Positions 42,724 through 51,107 of a DNA stretch of 64,000 bases are shown piece after piece (the first letter of the stretch is position 1; each line of letters opens with the position of its first letter). Position numbers and translations under genes: made by a program. Origin of the DNA: Ideonella margarita (GTDB taxonomy: Bacteria; Pseudomonadota; Gammaproteobacteria; Burkholderiales; Burkholderiaceae_C); contig NZ_JBBUTI010000008.1 of the NCBI RefSeq assembly GCF_038066635.1, positions 124,001 to 188,000 of the forward strand. The letters run 5' to 3'. Under the pieces are notes generated by a model. The model was not told the origin of the DNA and did not search any database. It saw only the letters and a list, made by a program, of their open reading frames with translations.

Positions 42724-43156
42724 CCGGCGCTGCCGGGCGGTGCTCGCAGTCGGTCTTGGTGCAGTGCCCGTACAGCGACAGCGCGTGGTCCTGCAGCTCG
42801 AAGCCGCGGGCCTGCGCCACCGAGCGCTGACGCGCCTCGATGTCCGGATCGAAGAACTCTTCAACCCGCCCGCAGGTCAGGCACACGAGGTGGTCGTGGT
42901 GCTGGCCCTCGTTGAGCTCGAACACCGACTTGCCTGACTCGAAATGGTTGCGGCTCAGCAAACCCGCCTGCTCGAATTGCATCAGCACGCGGTACACGGT
43001 GGCCAGGCCGATGTCCGACCCTTCCGTCAGCAAGGCCTTGAAGACGTCCTCGGCCGTCATGTGCCGCTGCTGCGACTTCTGGAAAATCTCGAGGATCCGG
43101 ATGCGGGGCAGCGTAGCCTTCAGGCCGCTGCTCTTGAGTTCGTCTGCGTTGGTCAT
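42677..43156 (-). CDS. fur: Ferric uptake regulator
   Basis: 159 residues from the ATG at 43154-43156; a start at 43186 would add ten. N-terminal winged helix: KATLPRIRILEIFQKSQQRH, ATVYRVLMQFEQAGLL. Metal sites: HHDHLVCLTCGRVEEF (H86, H87, D88, H89, C92, C95) and a C-terminal C132/C137 pair. It represses iron-uptake genes with Fe2+. The tail is longer than most Fur proteins (about 20 extra, Pro-rich residues) and is encoded inside hprK's end. Divergent from bamE with a 114-bp gap, the usual order in betaproteobacteria. Confidence 0.95.
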   Translation of the reverse strand: MTNADELKSSGLKATLPRIRILEIFQKSQQRHMTAEDVFKALLTEGSDIGLATVYRVLMQFEQAGLLSRNHFESGKSVFELNEGQHHDHLVCLTCGRVEEFFDPDIEARQRSVAQARGFELQDHALSLYGHCTKTDCEHRPAAPVRNPGSGPSRPDAAG

Positions 43157-43270
43157 GCTGTCTTCCTGATCTGCGGCCGCAGCCATTGCCGATGGGGTCG
43201 CTAGAATCGTCGCATCATAGCCAGCCTGCCCCGGGTTGGCACTTCACACCCTGCAGGCATACTCCGCCCC

Positions 43271-43819
43271 ATGCGATTTTTGTCCTACTCCCGAACGGCC
43301 GCTCTGGCGCCCGTGGCCCTGGCGCTTTGCCTGCTGGGCGGCTGCTCCACGATCTCCAACACCCTGTCGAACGGCATCACCAGCGTGATTTCGCCCTACC
43401 GCAGCGACATCGTGCAGGGCAATGTGATCACCCGCGAGCAGATGGCCAACATCAAGCCGGGCACCAGCCGCGCCGACGTGCGTGACGCGCTGGGCTCGCC
43501 GCTGATCGCCGACGCCTTCCACGCCAACCGCTGGGATTACGTCTTCACGCTGCGCCGCCCGGGCGTGGAGCAGCAACGCCGCGCGGTCGTCATCCTGTTT
43601 GAAGGCGACAAGGTGGCTTCGATCGACGCCCCCGAGCTGCCCACCGAACTCGATTTTGTCGCCAGCATCAGCCGCGGCGCACCCAGCACCAACGTGCGCA
43701 AGCTGGAGCTGACCGACGAGCAACGCGCCGAGTTGCCAGCTCCGAAGCCGGTGAGTGCCGCCGCCGCCAACCAGCCGCAAGGCGCTGTTCGCACCTACCC
43801 GCCGCTGGAGGCACCGTGA
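43271..43819 (+). CDS. bamE: Outer membrane assembly lipoprotein BamE
   Basis: 182 residues. Lipobox LLGGC (C25) after a signal peptide, then the SmpA/OmlA domain: YRSDIVQGNVITREQMANI, KPGTSRADVRDALGSPLI and DAFHANRWDYVFTLRRPG. It is a subunit of the BAM complex that folds outer-membrane proteins. A C-terminal extension of about 45 residues beyond E. coli BamE is Pro/Ala-rich. CATACT ends 7 nt before the ATG and no ribosome-binding site is visible. Its stop overlaps the dapB GTG (GTGA). Confidence 0.94.
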   Translation: MRFLSYSRTAALAPVALALCLLGGCSTISNTLSNGITSVISPYRSDIVQGNVITREQMANIKPGTSRADVRDALGSPLIADAFHANRWDYVFTLRRPGVEQQRRAVVILFEGDKVASIDAPELPTELDFVASISRGAPSTNVRKLELTDEQRAELPAPKPVSAAAANQPQGAVRTYPPLEAP

Positions 43820-44631
43820 GCGCCGCCGCCCCCTTGCGCATCGCGATCGCCGGTGCCAGCGGCCGCATGGGCCGCATGCTGATCGAAGCCGTCCACCAGG
43901 CCGATGACTGCGTGCTGGCCGGCGCACTCGACGTGCCCGGCAGCCCGGCGCTTGGCAATGACGCCACCGCATGGCTCGGCCATCAAAGCGGCGTGGCCAT
44001 CACGTCCGACCTGCGCGCCGGCCTGGCCAACGCGCAGGTGCTGATCGACTTCACGCGCCCCGAAGGCACGCTGGCCCACCTGGCGGTGTGCCGCGAGCTG
44101 GGCATCAAGGCGGTGATCGGCACGACCGGCTTCTCCGACGAGCAGAAGGCGCAGATCAACGAGGCCGCTGCGGATGTGGCCATCATGATGGCGCCCAACA
44201 TGAGCGTGGGCGTGAACGTCGTGCTCAAGCTGCTCGACATGGCCGCACGCGCCCTTAACGAGGGCTACGACATCGAGATCATCGAAGCCCATCACCGCCA
44301 CAAGGTGGACGCGCCCAGCGGTACCGCGCTGGCCATGGGTGAAACCGTGGCGGCTGCCCTGGGCCGCGACCTGAAGGCCTGCGCCGTCTACGGCCGCGAA
44401 GGCGTGACCGGCGAGCGCGATCCGTCCACCATCGGCTTTGCCACCGTGCGTGGTGGCGACATCGTCGGCGACCACACCGTGCTGTTTGCCGGCACCGGCG
44501 AGCGCATCGAGATCACCCACAAATCGTCGAGCCGCGTCACCTATGCCCAAGGCAGCCTGCGCGCCGCCCGCTTCCTGGCGAGCCGCCCGAACGGGCTGTT
44601 CGGCATGAACGACGTGCTGGGTCTGGCCTGA
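43816..44631 (+). CDS. dapB: 4-hydroxy-tetrahydrodipicolinate reductase
   Basis: 271 residues, GTG start overlapping bamE. N-terminal nucleotide-binding motif IAIAGASGRMGRMLIEA, then LIDFTRPEGTL, VIGTTGFSDEQK, and the catalytic EAHHRHKVDAPSGTAL with the His-His and Lys. It reduces the dihydrodipicolinate precursor in lysine and diaminopimelate synthesis, using NAD(P)H. Ends 4 bp before the exbB-like gene. Confidence 0.96.
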   Translation: MSAAAPLRIAIAGASGRMGRMLIEAVHQADDCVLAGALDVPGSPALGNDATAWLGHQSGVAITSDLRAGLANAQVLIDFTRPEGTLAHLAVCRELGIKAVIGTTGFSDEQKAQINEAAADVAIMMAPNMSVGVNVVLKLLDMAARALNEGYDIEIIEAHHRHKVDAPSGTALAMGETVAAALGRDLKACAVYGREGVTGERDPSTIGFATVRGGDIVGDHTVLFAGTGERIEITHKSSSRVTYAQGSLRAARFLASRPNGLFGMNDVLGLA

Positions 44632-44635
44632 CGCC

Positions 44636-45298
44636 ATGGGCGGCCTGCCGGAGTTCTGGTCCGAAAGTGATGCCATCGGCCGCGCCGTCGCGCTGGCCTT
44701 GCTGGCCATGTCGGTGGGCGCCTGGGTCCTGATCCTCTGGAAGGGCTGGCTGCTGAACCGGGCCCGCCACGACATCACCCACGGCACGGCCATCTTCTGG
44801 GATGCGCCCGAGCTGGCCGCCGCACGCGAGCGCCTGCAGGCGATCGACCGCGAACAGACCCTGCTGCCCCTGGTGGAGGCGGCCTTCGCCCAGCCGACGG
44901 GCGGCACGCTGCAAGCCCAGGGCGACGCTGCCGCGCAGCGCACGCGCCGGCTGCGCGACGCCTTGAATGATGTCTTGAACCGGCTGCAATCGGGCCAGGT
45001 CTTCCTGGCGTCGGTCGGGGCCGTGGCGCCGTTTGTCGGCCTGTTCGGCACCGTCTGGGGCATCTATCACGCGCTGCTGGGCATGGCGAGCAGCGGCTCG
45101 ATGAGCATCGACAAGATCGCCGGCCCAGTGGGTGAAGCGCTGGTGATGACCGCCGCCGGCCTGGCCGTCGCCATTCCGGCCGTGCTGGCCTACAACGTGT
45201 TCGGCAAGCGCGTGGGCCAGTGCGAGGCCGAGCTTGAAGGCTTTGCGCACGACCTGCATGAACTCGCCGGCCACCGCGCCGCGCCCTCGGGCGACTGA
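44636..45298 (+). CDS. exbB: ExbB/TolQ/MotA-family proton channel protein
   Basis: 220 residues, three membrane helices (about 13-33, 118-142, 155-180). The proton-channel core VGAVAPFVGLFGTVWGIYHA and ITVMTAAGLAVAIPAV-like region (ALVMTAAGLAVAIPAVLAYN) are typical of ExbB and TolQ. With ExbD it forms the inner-membrane motor that energises TonB or Tol. The lack of tonB or tolA nearby leaves the partner open; the leuS-adjacent position is usual for exbB in Burkholderiales. Confidence 0.88.
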   Translation: MGGLPEFWSESDAIGRAVALALLAMSVGAWVLILWKGWLLNRARHDITHGTAIFWDAPELAAARERLQAIDREQTLLPLVEAAFAQPTGGTLQAQGDAAAQRTRRLRDALNDVLNRLQSGQVFLASVGAVAPFVGLFGTVWGIYHALLGMASSGSMSIDKIAGPVGEALVMTAAGLAVAIPAVLAYNVFGKRVGQCEAELEGFAHDLHELAGHRAAPSGD

Positions 45299-45301
45299 GC
45301 C

Positions 45302-45727
45302 ATGGCCTTCGGCCGACTGGAACGCCACCGCGCACAGGCGCCGATGAGCGACATCAACATGACGCCGCTGATCGACGTGATGCTGGTGCTGCTGGTGATT
45401 TTCATGATCGCCGCGCCGCTGATGACCAGCAAGCTGAAGCTGGACCTGCCCAAAGCCAACGGCGCGCCAACGCAGACGCCGAAGCAGCCGCTGCGCCTGG
45501 GGCTGGACGCCGAAGGCACGCTCTACCTGGGCGACGAACGCATCACGGCCGAGGAACTGGCCACCCGCGCCGCAGCCGCTGCCAAGACCGACCCGACCAC
45601 CGAGGTGCAACTGCGCGCCGACGTGAAGGTGCCCTACGGCCGCGTGGCCGAATTGATCGCGCAGTTGCAAGCCGCGGGCTTAAGCCGCATCGGCTTCATC
45701 ACCAGCACCGCGGCGCCCAGCCGTTGA
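45302..45727 (+). CDS. exbD: ExbD/TolR-family protein
   Basis: 141 residues. One N-terminal helix with the essential Asp: DINMTPLIDVMLVLLVIFMI (D in PLIDVMLVLL). A periplasmic domain follows (about 45-141), ending with ELIAQLQAAGLSRIGFIT. Works with the ExbB-like protein 3 bp upstream. Stops 20 bp before the end of the convergent exported ATP-grasp gene. Confidence 0.9.
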   Translation: MAFGRLERHRAQAPMSDINMTPLIDVMLVLLVIFMIAAPLMTSKLKLDLPKANGAPTQTPKQPLRLGLDAEGTLYLGDERITAEELATRAAAAAKTDPTTEVQLRADVKVPYGRVAELIAQLQAAGLSRIGFITSTAAPSR

Positions 45728-45747
45728 TCCGCTGATCCGCTGACAAC

Positions 45748-47784
45748 TCAGGGCCGTGGCGCAACGCCCGGCACCGCCTGCACCAGCGGCCGGGCCTGCA
45801 GCAGCACGATGCGCCCCTGCGGGTCGGTCGCCCATTCGATGTCCTGCGGCGCCGGGCCCAGCAGGCGCTGCACGCGCTGGCCGGTTTCCGCCAGCCCCCG
45901 CACCAGCGCGTCCGTCAGCACGGCGCGGCCCGGTGGCTGAGCTTCCTCGCGCACGCCGCCGGCCGCATCCAGCAGCAGGGCCACCGGGTCTTCGCTGCGG
46001 CTGAGCACCTGCACGGCGTGGCTGCGGTGGTGATACAGCACCTGCTCGGCCTGCCGCTTGCCTTCCACTACCCGGATGCCCAAGCCGCGCTTGGCCGACA
46101 CATAACTCAGGCCCGGCCGCTGGGGGTCGAACGGGTTGATCGTGGCCAGCACGCCTGACGACTGCGCCGCCACCGCCCGCTGCACCAGCACGCCCATCAC
46201 CACGCTGTCCTGCGGCACGCCGGCCCAGCGGCGCGCTTCCCAGGCGTCGGCGTTCCACACCGACGCCCACACCGTGCGCACCGCATCGGCCAGGGCCTCC
46301 GGCCGCGTCACGTTGGGCACGGTGGTGTAGAGCCCGGCACCGCTGAAGCCCGGCAAGTCTTCCGAGTTGGATGAGCTGCGCACGAACACGCCATCGCCGC
46401 CCAGCTGCTGCTGCCAGCGTGCCAGCCAGCCACGCTCATCGCCCTCGGGCAGCGGCACGGTCAGCAGGGTCTGGCGCAGCGTGGCCAGGGCCTCGGCGCG
46501 CACCCGGCGGTCGGTGGCAAAACCCGGGGTGGCCTGGGCACGCGCCAGCGCCTCGCGGGCGGCCGGCTGGGCCATGAAGGCAGCGAAGCGGCCGAACGGG
46601 ATGCAGAAGCCGTCTGGCACCGGCGCCACGCCGGGGAAGGCGCCCCGCTGCCACGCGGTGGTCAAGGCTCCGAGGTTGGCCGCCTTGGCGCCGCAGCGGC
46701 GGCGGTCGGCCACACCCAGCCGGGCCAGCGGCACCAGCTCATCACGGCGCAGCTCAGGTGCCGGCCAAGTCGTGACCGGTGCGCGCAGCACCTGCCCGGC
46801 CTGGGCGCGCTCGGCCTCGGTGGCGCGCACCAGCGTCACACCGGTGCGGGCCACGTCCAGGCGCACCCACTCGCCCGCCAGGCTGCGCCAATCGCGGGTA
46901 TCCAGCACCCAGGCGTTCGGAATGCCCCAGCCGCGCGCCAGCAGGTTCACATGCGACAAGGTGGTGGACGGCCGCGCCGTGATCACGCCAGCTACCGGCG
47001 GCAGGCCCAGCGGCACCTCATCGAGCAGCACGATGTCGTCCGGTGCCAGGTCATCCACCGCATCGGCATCGGCCACCACGCGCAGGCGGCCCACGGCCCG
47101 GCCCACGTTGAGCGGCAGAAAACCTTGTTCTCGAATCAGATCAACGGCGGCCAGCATCGGCACCCCCAGCGTCTCGCCCACCGCCTGCTGGGCCTGTGAA
47201 TTGGGCTTGAAGCGCAGCAGCGCGTAGAAGCTGTCCTGCAGCGATTGCCGCGCCAGGCGCAGCAGGTTGGCATCGAGTTGATCGCCTTCCCAGAATTCGA
47301 AGGTCCAGGCCTGGCTGGCCGATTGCCAGGCCAAGGTGCCGAACAGGTGGCGGCGCTGGGGGGAGCGGTAGTTGGCCTTGAAGGCCCGCTCGTCGATCTG
47401 CGTCAGGCCGTCACGCGCTTGCAGGAACTGCTGGTGCAGCGCGTACCGGCGGCTGTCGATGTACTGCACCTGGTTGCCTCGGCCGCGGTCAATCAGGAAC
47501 AGCAGGTGCGGCAGCGCCAGCGGCGTGCCGGCGTCCATCACCCGCGCGAGGCGGTCGGCGTCAACGCGGCTGCCGATGCGCGGCAGCCAGCCCGCCGGCA
47601 CGGGCGTGGCACCTGCCGGCGTCGAGATAGGCCCGGGCCGGGGGGCGATCGACCGATAGCCCGAGGGCTTTTCAGCGAGCTGGGCGTGGGCCGGGCCGGC
47701 CAGGCTGGCCACCACCGCAAAGGCAACTGAAGCCGCCAGCCAGACAAGGCGGCGCGAGGGGATGGGAACAAGACGTCCGGGCAT
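45748..47784 (-). CDS. Exported PEP-synthase-like protein: phosphohistidine domain before ATP-grasp domain
   Basis: 678 residues. A Sec signal peptide is predicted (RRLVWLAASVAFAVVASLAG, cleavage near AHA at 34). A region of unknown type follows (about 60-240), then a swivelling phosphohistidine domain with the catalytic His (TTLSHVNLLARGWGIP, H278), and last a PPDK/PEP-synthase ATP-grasp domain: GAKAANLG (365), VFVRSSSNSEDLPGFSGAG (467) and DIEWATDPQGRIVLLQARP (648). In PEP synthase the ATP-grasp comes first and a PEP-binding barrel last; here the order is reversed and the barrel is absent, as in plant glucan water dikinases. An exported ATP-dependent enzyme is hard to explain, so the substrate and location are open. 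Its start is 39 bp from leuS on the other strand. Confidence 0.82.
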   Translation of the reverse strand: MPGRLVPIPSRRLVWLAASVAFAVVASLAGPAHAQLAEKPSGYRSIAPRPGPISTPAGATPVPAGWLPRIGSRVDADRLARVMDAGTPLALPHLLFLIDRGRGNQVQYIDSRRYALHQQFLQARDGLTQIDERAFKANYRSPQRRHLFGTLAWQSASQAWTFEFWEGDQLDANLLRLARQSLQDSFYALLRFKPNSQAQQAVGETLGVPMLAAVDLIREQGFLPLNVGRAVGRLRVVADADAVDDLAPDDIVLLDEVPLGLPPVAGVITARPSTTLSHVNLLARGWGIPNAWVLDTRDWRSLAGEWVRLDVARTGVTLVRATEAERAQAGQVLRAPVTTWPAPELRRDELVPLARLGVADRRRCGAKAANLGALTTAWQRGAFPGVAPVPDGFCIPFGRFAAFMAQPAAREALARAQATPGFATDRRVRAEALATLRQTLLTVPLPEGDERGWLARWQQQLGGDGVFVRSSSNSEDLPGFSGAGLYTTVPNVTRPEALADAVRTVWASVWNADAWEARRWAGVPQDSVVMGVLVQRAVAAQSSGVLATINPFDPQRPGLSYVSAKRGLGIRVVEGKRQAEQVLYHHRSHAVQVLSRSEDPVALLLDAAGGVREEAQPPGRAVLTDALVRGLAETGQRVQRLLGPAPQDIEWATDPQGRIVLLQARPLVQAVPGVAPRP

Positions 47785-47810
47785 CGGGCCATGATGCCAA
47801 GGGCACGCGC

Positions 47811-47816
47811 GATAAT
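47811..47816 (+). promoter_or_regulatory. -10-like hexamer just before leuS
   Basis: GATAAT ends 7 nt before the leuS ATG, which has no visible ribosome-binding site. Transcription from it would start at or next to the A of ATG, giving a leaderless message. No matching -35 is evident. Confidence 0.4.
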
Positions 47817-47823
47817 CAGCGCC

Positions 47824-50505
47824 ATGAACGAGAAATACGTCCCCGCCGAGGTCGAAGCCGCCGCCCAGGGCCACTGGAATGCCCGTGATGCCTACCGTGT
47901 CACCGAGGATGCGAATCGCCCCAAGTTCTACGCCTGCTCGATGCTGCCTTACCCGTCGGGCAAGCTGCACATGGGCCATGTGCGCAACTACACCATCAAC
48001 GACATGCTGACCCGCCAGCTGCGCATGAAGGGCTTCAATGTCCTGATGCCGATGGGCTGGGACGCATTCGGCCTGCCGGCTGAAAACGCCGCGATGAAGG
48101 GCGGTGTGCCGCCCGCACAGTGGACGTACTCGAACATCGCCTACATGAAGGGCCAGATGCAGGCCATGGGCCTGGCGATCGACTGGTCGCGCGAGGTGGC
48201 CACCTGCCAGCCGCAGTACTACAAGTGGAACCAGTGGCTGTTCCTGCAGATGCTGAAGGCCGGCATCGCCGAGCGCCGCACCCAGGTCGTCAACTGGGAC
48301 CCGGTCGACCAGACCGTGCTGGCCAACGAGCAGGTCATCGACGGCCGCGGCTGGCGCTCTGGCGCGCTGGTTGAAAAGCGCGAGATCCCCGGCTACTACC
48401 TGAACATCGTCCAGTACGCCGACGAGCTGCTGGGCGCCGTGGCCAATCCGGAAGATCCGAACTACCTGTCGGGCTGGCCCGAGCGCGTGCGCCTGATGCA
48501 GGAAAACTGGATCGGCAAGAGCGAAGGCGTGCGCTTCGCCTTCCCGCACCAGATCACGGGCGCTGATGGCGCGCTGATCCAGGACGGCAAGCTCTACGTC
48601 TTCACCACCCGTGCCGACACCGTCATGGGCGTGACCTTCTGCGCCGTGGCGCCTGAGCACCCGCTGGCCACGCATGCCGCGGCCACCAACCCGGCGCTGG
48701 CGGCGTTCATCGTCGAGTGCGGCCAAGGCGGCACCACGGAAGCCGAACTCGCCACCCAAGAGAAGAAGGGCATGGCCACCGGCCTGTTCGTGACGCACCC
48801 GCTGACGGGCGCGCAGGTGGAAGTGTGGGTCGGCAACTATGTGCTGATGAGCTACGGCGACGGCGCCGTGATGGGCGTGCCTGCCCATGACGAGCGGGAC
48901 TTCGCCTTCGCGAAGAAGTACGACCTGGCGATCAGGCAGGTGGTGGCCGTGGAAGGCGAAACCTTCTCCACCGACGCCTGGGCCGACTGGTATGGCGACA
49001 AGCAGAAGTGCGTCTGCGTGAACTCCGGCGAGCTCGATGGCCTGGGCCAGAAGGCCGCCGTGGGCAAGGTGGCCGAGCTGATGGCCGCCAAGGGCCTGGG
49101 CGAGAAGAAGACCACCTGGCGCCTGCGCGACTGGGGCATCAGCCGCCAGCGCTACTGGGGCACGCCGATCCCGATCATCCACTGCGACGACTGCGGCGCC
49201 GTGCCGGTGCCCGAGCAGGACCTGCCGGTCGTGCTGCCGGAAGACCTGATCCCCGACGGCTCAGGCAACCCGCTGAACAAGTGCGCGAGCTTCCTCAACG
49301 TGGGCTGCCCGAAGTGCGGCAAGCCGGCCCGCCGCGAAACCGACACGATGGACACGTTCATCGATTCGTCGTGGTACTTCATGCGCTATTGCGATCCGGC
49401 GAACCCGGACGCGATGGTGGCGGAGGGTGCCAAGTACTGGATGCCGATGGACCAGTACATCGGCGGCATCGAGCACGCCATCCTGCACCTGCTGTACGCC
49501 CGTTTCTGGACCAAGGTCATGCGTGACCTGAAGCTGATCGACGTGAGCGAGCCCTTCACCCGCCTGCTGACGCAGGGCATGGTGCTGAACCACATCTACT
49601 CGCGCCGCACCGACAAGGGCGGCATCGAGTACTTCTGGCCGCACGAGGTGGAGAACGTCGCTGACGAGACCGGCAAGGTCATCGGCGCCAAGCTCAAGGA
49701 AGCCAAGGGCGACCTGCCGGCCGGCACCGCCATCGACTACCAGGGCATCGGCACGATGTCCAAGTCGAAGAACAACGGCGTCGATCCGCAGGACCTGATC
49801 AACACCTACGGCGCCGACACCGCGCGCCTGTTCGTGATGTTCGCCAGCCCGCCCGAGCAGACCCTGGAGTGGAACGACTCCGGCGTGGAAGGCGCGCACC
49901 GCTTCCTCAAGCGCGTGTGGGCGTTTGGCGCCAAGCAGGCCGAGCACCTGCGCCGCGCCACGGCCACCGACCTGTCGGGCGCCGCCCTGCGGGCCGATGC
50001 CAAGGTGCTGCGCCGCGAGATGCACCTGGTGCTGCGCCAGATGAGCCATGACTACGAGCGCATGCAGTACAACACCGTGGTGTCGGGCTGCATGAAGCTG
50101 CTGAACGCGCTCGAGGCCTTCAAGCCGGACGGCAGCGACGGCGATGCCGCCGTGCTGTGCGAAGGCATGTCGCTGCTGCTGCGCGCGCTCTACCCGGCCT
50201 GCCCGCACATCAGCCACGGCCTGTGGACCGACCTCGGCTATGCCGCGGTGGTGGGCGAGCTGCTGGACGCCCCGTGGCCGCAGGTGGACGAAGCCGCGCT
50301 GGTGCAGGACGAGATCGAGCTGGTGCTGCAGATCAACGGCAAGCTGCGTGGCGCGGTGAAGGTGCCGGCTTCGGCCGACAAGGCCGCCATCGAAGCCGCT
50401 GCGGTGGCGGCGCTGGCCGATCCGGAACTGGCCAAGTTCACCGAGGGCAAGCCGCCCAAGAAGGTGGTCGTGGTGCCGGGCCGCCTCGTCAACGTGGTGG
50501 TCTGA
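47824..50505 (+). CDS. leuS: Leucyl-tRNA synthetase
   Basis: 893 residues from the ATG at 47824. Class Ia signature PYPSGKLHMGHVRNYTI (HIGH-type HMGH) and KMSKS-type motif TMSKSKNNGVDPQDLI. The editing domain has TTRADTVMGVTFCAVAPEH and VPAHDERDFAFA, and a zinc-like CDDCG...CPKCG segment is present. It charges tRNA-Leu with leucine and edits wrong amino acids. The next gene, lptE, starts 3 bp after its stop. Confidence 0.97.
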   Translation: MNEKYVPAEVEAAAQGHWNARDAYRVTEDANRPKFYACSMLPYPSGKLHMGHVRNYTINDMLTRQLRMKGFNVLMPMGWDAFGLPAENAAMKGGVPPAQWTYSNIAYMKGQMQAMGLAIDWSREVATCQPQYYKWNQWLFLQMLKAGIAERRTQVVNWDPVDQTVLANEQVIDGRGWRSGALVEKREIPGYYLNIVQYADELLGAVANPEDPNYLSGWPERVRLMQENWIGKSEGVRFAFPHQITGADGALIQDGKLYVFTTRADTVMGVTFCAVAPEHPLATHAAATNPALAAFIVECGQGGTTEAELATQEKKGMATGLFVTHPLTGAQVEVWVGNYVLMSYGDGAVMGVPAHDERDFAFAKKYDLAIRQVVAVEGETFSTDAWADWYGDKQKCVCVNSGELDGLGQKAAVGKVAELMAAKGLGEKKTTWRLRDWGISRQRYWGTPIPIIHCDDCGAVPVPEQDLPVVLPEDLIPDGSGNPLNKCASFLNVGCPKCGKPARRETDTMDTFIDSSWYFMRYCDPANPDAMVAEGAKYWMPMDQYIGGIEHAILHLLYARFWTKVMRDLKLIDVSEPFTRLLTQGMVLNHIYSRRTDKGGIEYFWPHEVENVADETGKVIGAKLKEAKGDLPAGTAIDYQGIGTMSKSKNNGVDPQDLINTYGADTARLFVMFASPPEQTLEWNDSGVEGAHRFLKRVWAFGAKQAEHLRRATATDLSGAALRADAKVLRREMHLVLRQMSHDYERMQYNTVVSGCMKLLNALEAFKPDGSDGDAAVLCEGMSLLLRALYPACPHISHGLWTDLGYAAVVGELLDAPWPQVDEAALVQDEIELVLQINGKLRGAVKVPASADKAAIEAAAVAALADPELAKFTEGKPPKKVVVVPGRLVNVVV

Positions 50506-50508
50506 CCC

Positions 50509-51084
50509 TTGAGCCGCCTGACCGCCCCGATTGACCTCGCCCCGGCTGCGCTGCCGAACACCGAGGCGCGTCCATCACGCCGCACCTGGCTGCTGGCGGC
50601 TGCCGCCGGCCTGGGTGTCTCGTTGGGTGCGGGCTTGAGCGGCTGCGGCTTCGCGCTGCGCCAGCCCGCGGCCCTGCCCTACACGCGCATCGCGCTGCAG
50701 GGCTTTGCCGTGCGCTCACCGATGCTCGACGAGATTCGCCACGCGCTGCCGCCCAGCTGCGTGGTGGTCGACAGCCCGGCGGCGGCGCAGGCCGTGATCG
50801 TGGCGCTGGAAGACAAGGTCACACGCACCGTGGCGGCCTCCACCTCGGCCGGCGAAGTGCGCGAGTTCCGCCTGCGCGTGACGCTGAAGTTCCGGCTGGC
50901 AGGCCCCGGCGGCGAAGAATGGCTGCCAGCCACCGAGCTGGAGCAGTCACGCGACATGAGCTACACGGAATCCGCGGCACTGGCCAAGGGCAGTGAAGAG
51001 GCCGGCCTGCTGCGCGCCATGCGCGCCGACCTGGCCCGGCAGCTGCTGGCGATGCTGGCCGCCACGGGCCGGCAGGCCCGCTGA
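50509..51084 (+). CDS. lptE: LPS-assembly lipoprotein LptE
   Basis: 191 residues with a TTG start at 50509, the only reasonable start before the signal peptide. The N-terminus has an unusually long 25-residue cytoplasmic stretch with Arg-Arg (RPSRRTWLLAAAAG) before the lipobox LSGC (C46). The mature domain begins GFALRQPAALPYTRIALQG. LptE plugs the LptD barrel that inserts LPS in the outer membrane. Placed between leuS and holA, as in most proteobacteria. Confidence 0.93.
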   Translation: MSRLTAPIDLAPAALPNTEARPSRRTWLLAAAAGLGVSLGAGLSGCGFALRQPAALPYTRIALQGFAVRSPMLDEIRHALPPSCVVVDSPAAAQAVIVALEDKVTRTVAASTSAGEVREFRLRVTLKFRLAGPGGEEWLPATELEQSRDMSYTESAALAKGSEEAGLLRAMRADLARQLLAMLAATGRQAR

Positions 51085-51107
51085 GCGCCCGACGCTGATC
51101 GCCTCCG

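Noticed and set aside
47785..49182. The frame of the exported ATP-grasp gene stays open far upstream, antisense to leuS
   Set aside because: This is GC-rich shadow frame; leuS on the other strand is certain, and the ATG at 47784 gives a proper signal peptide.
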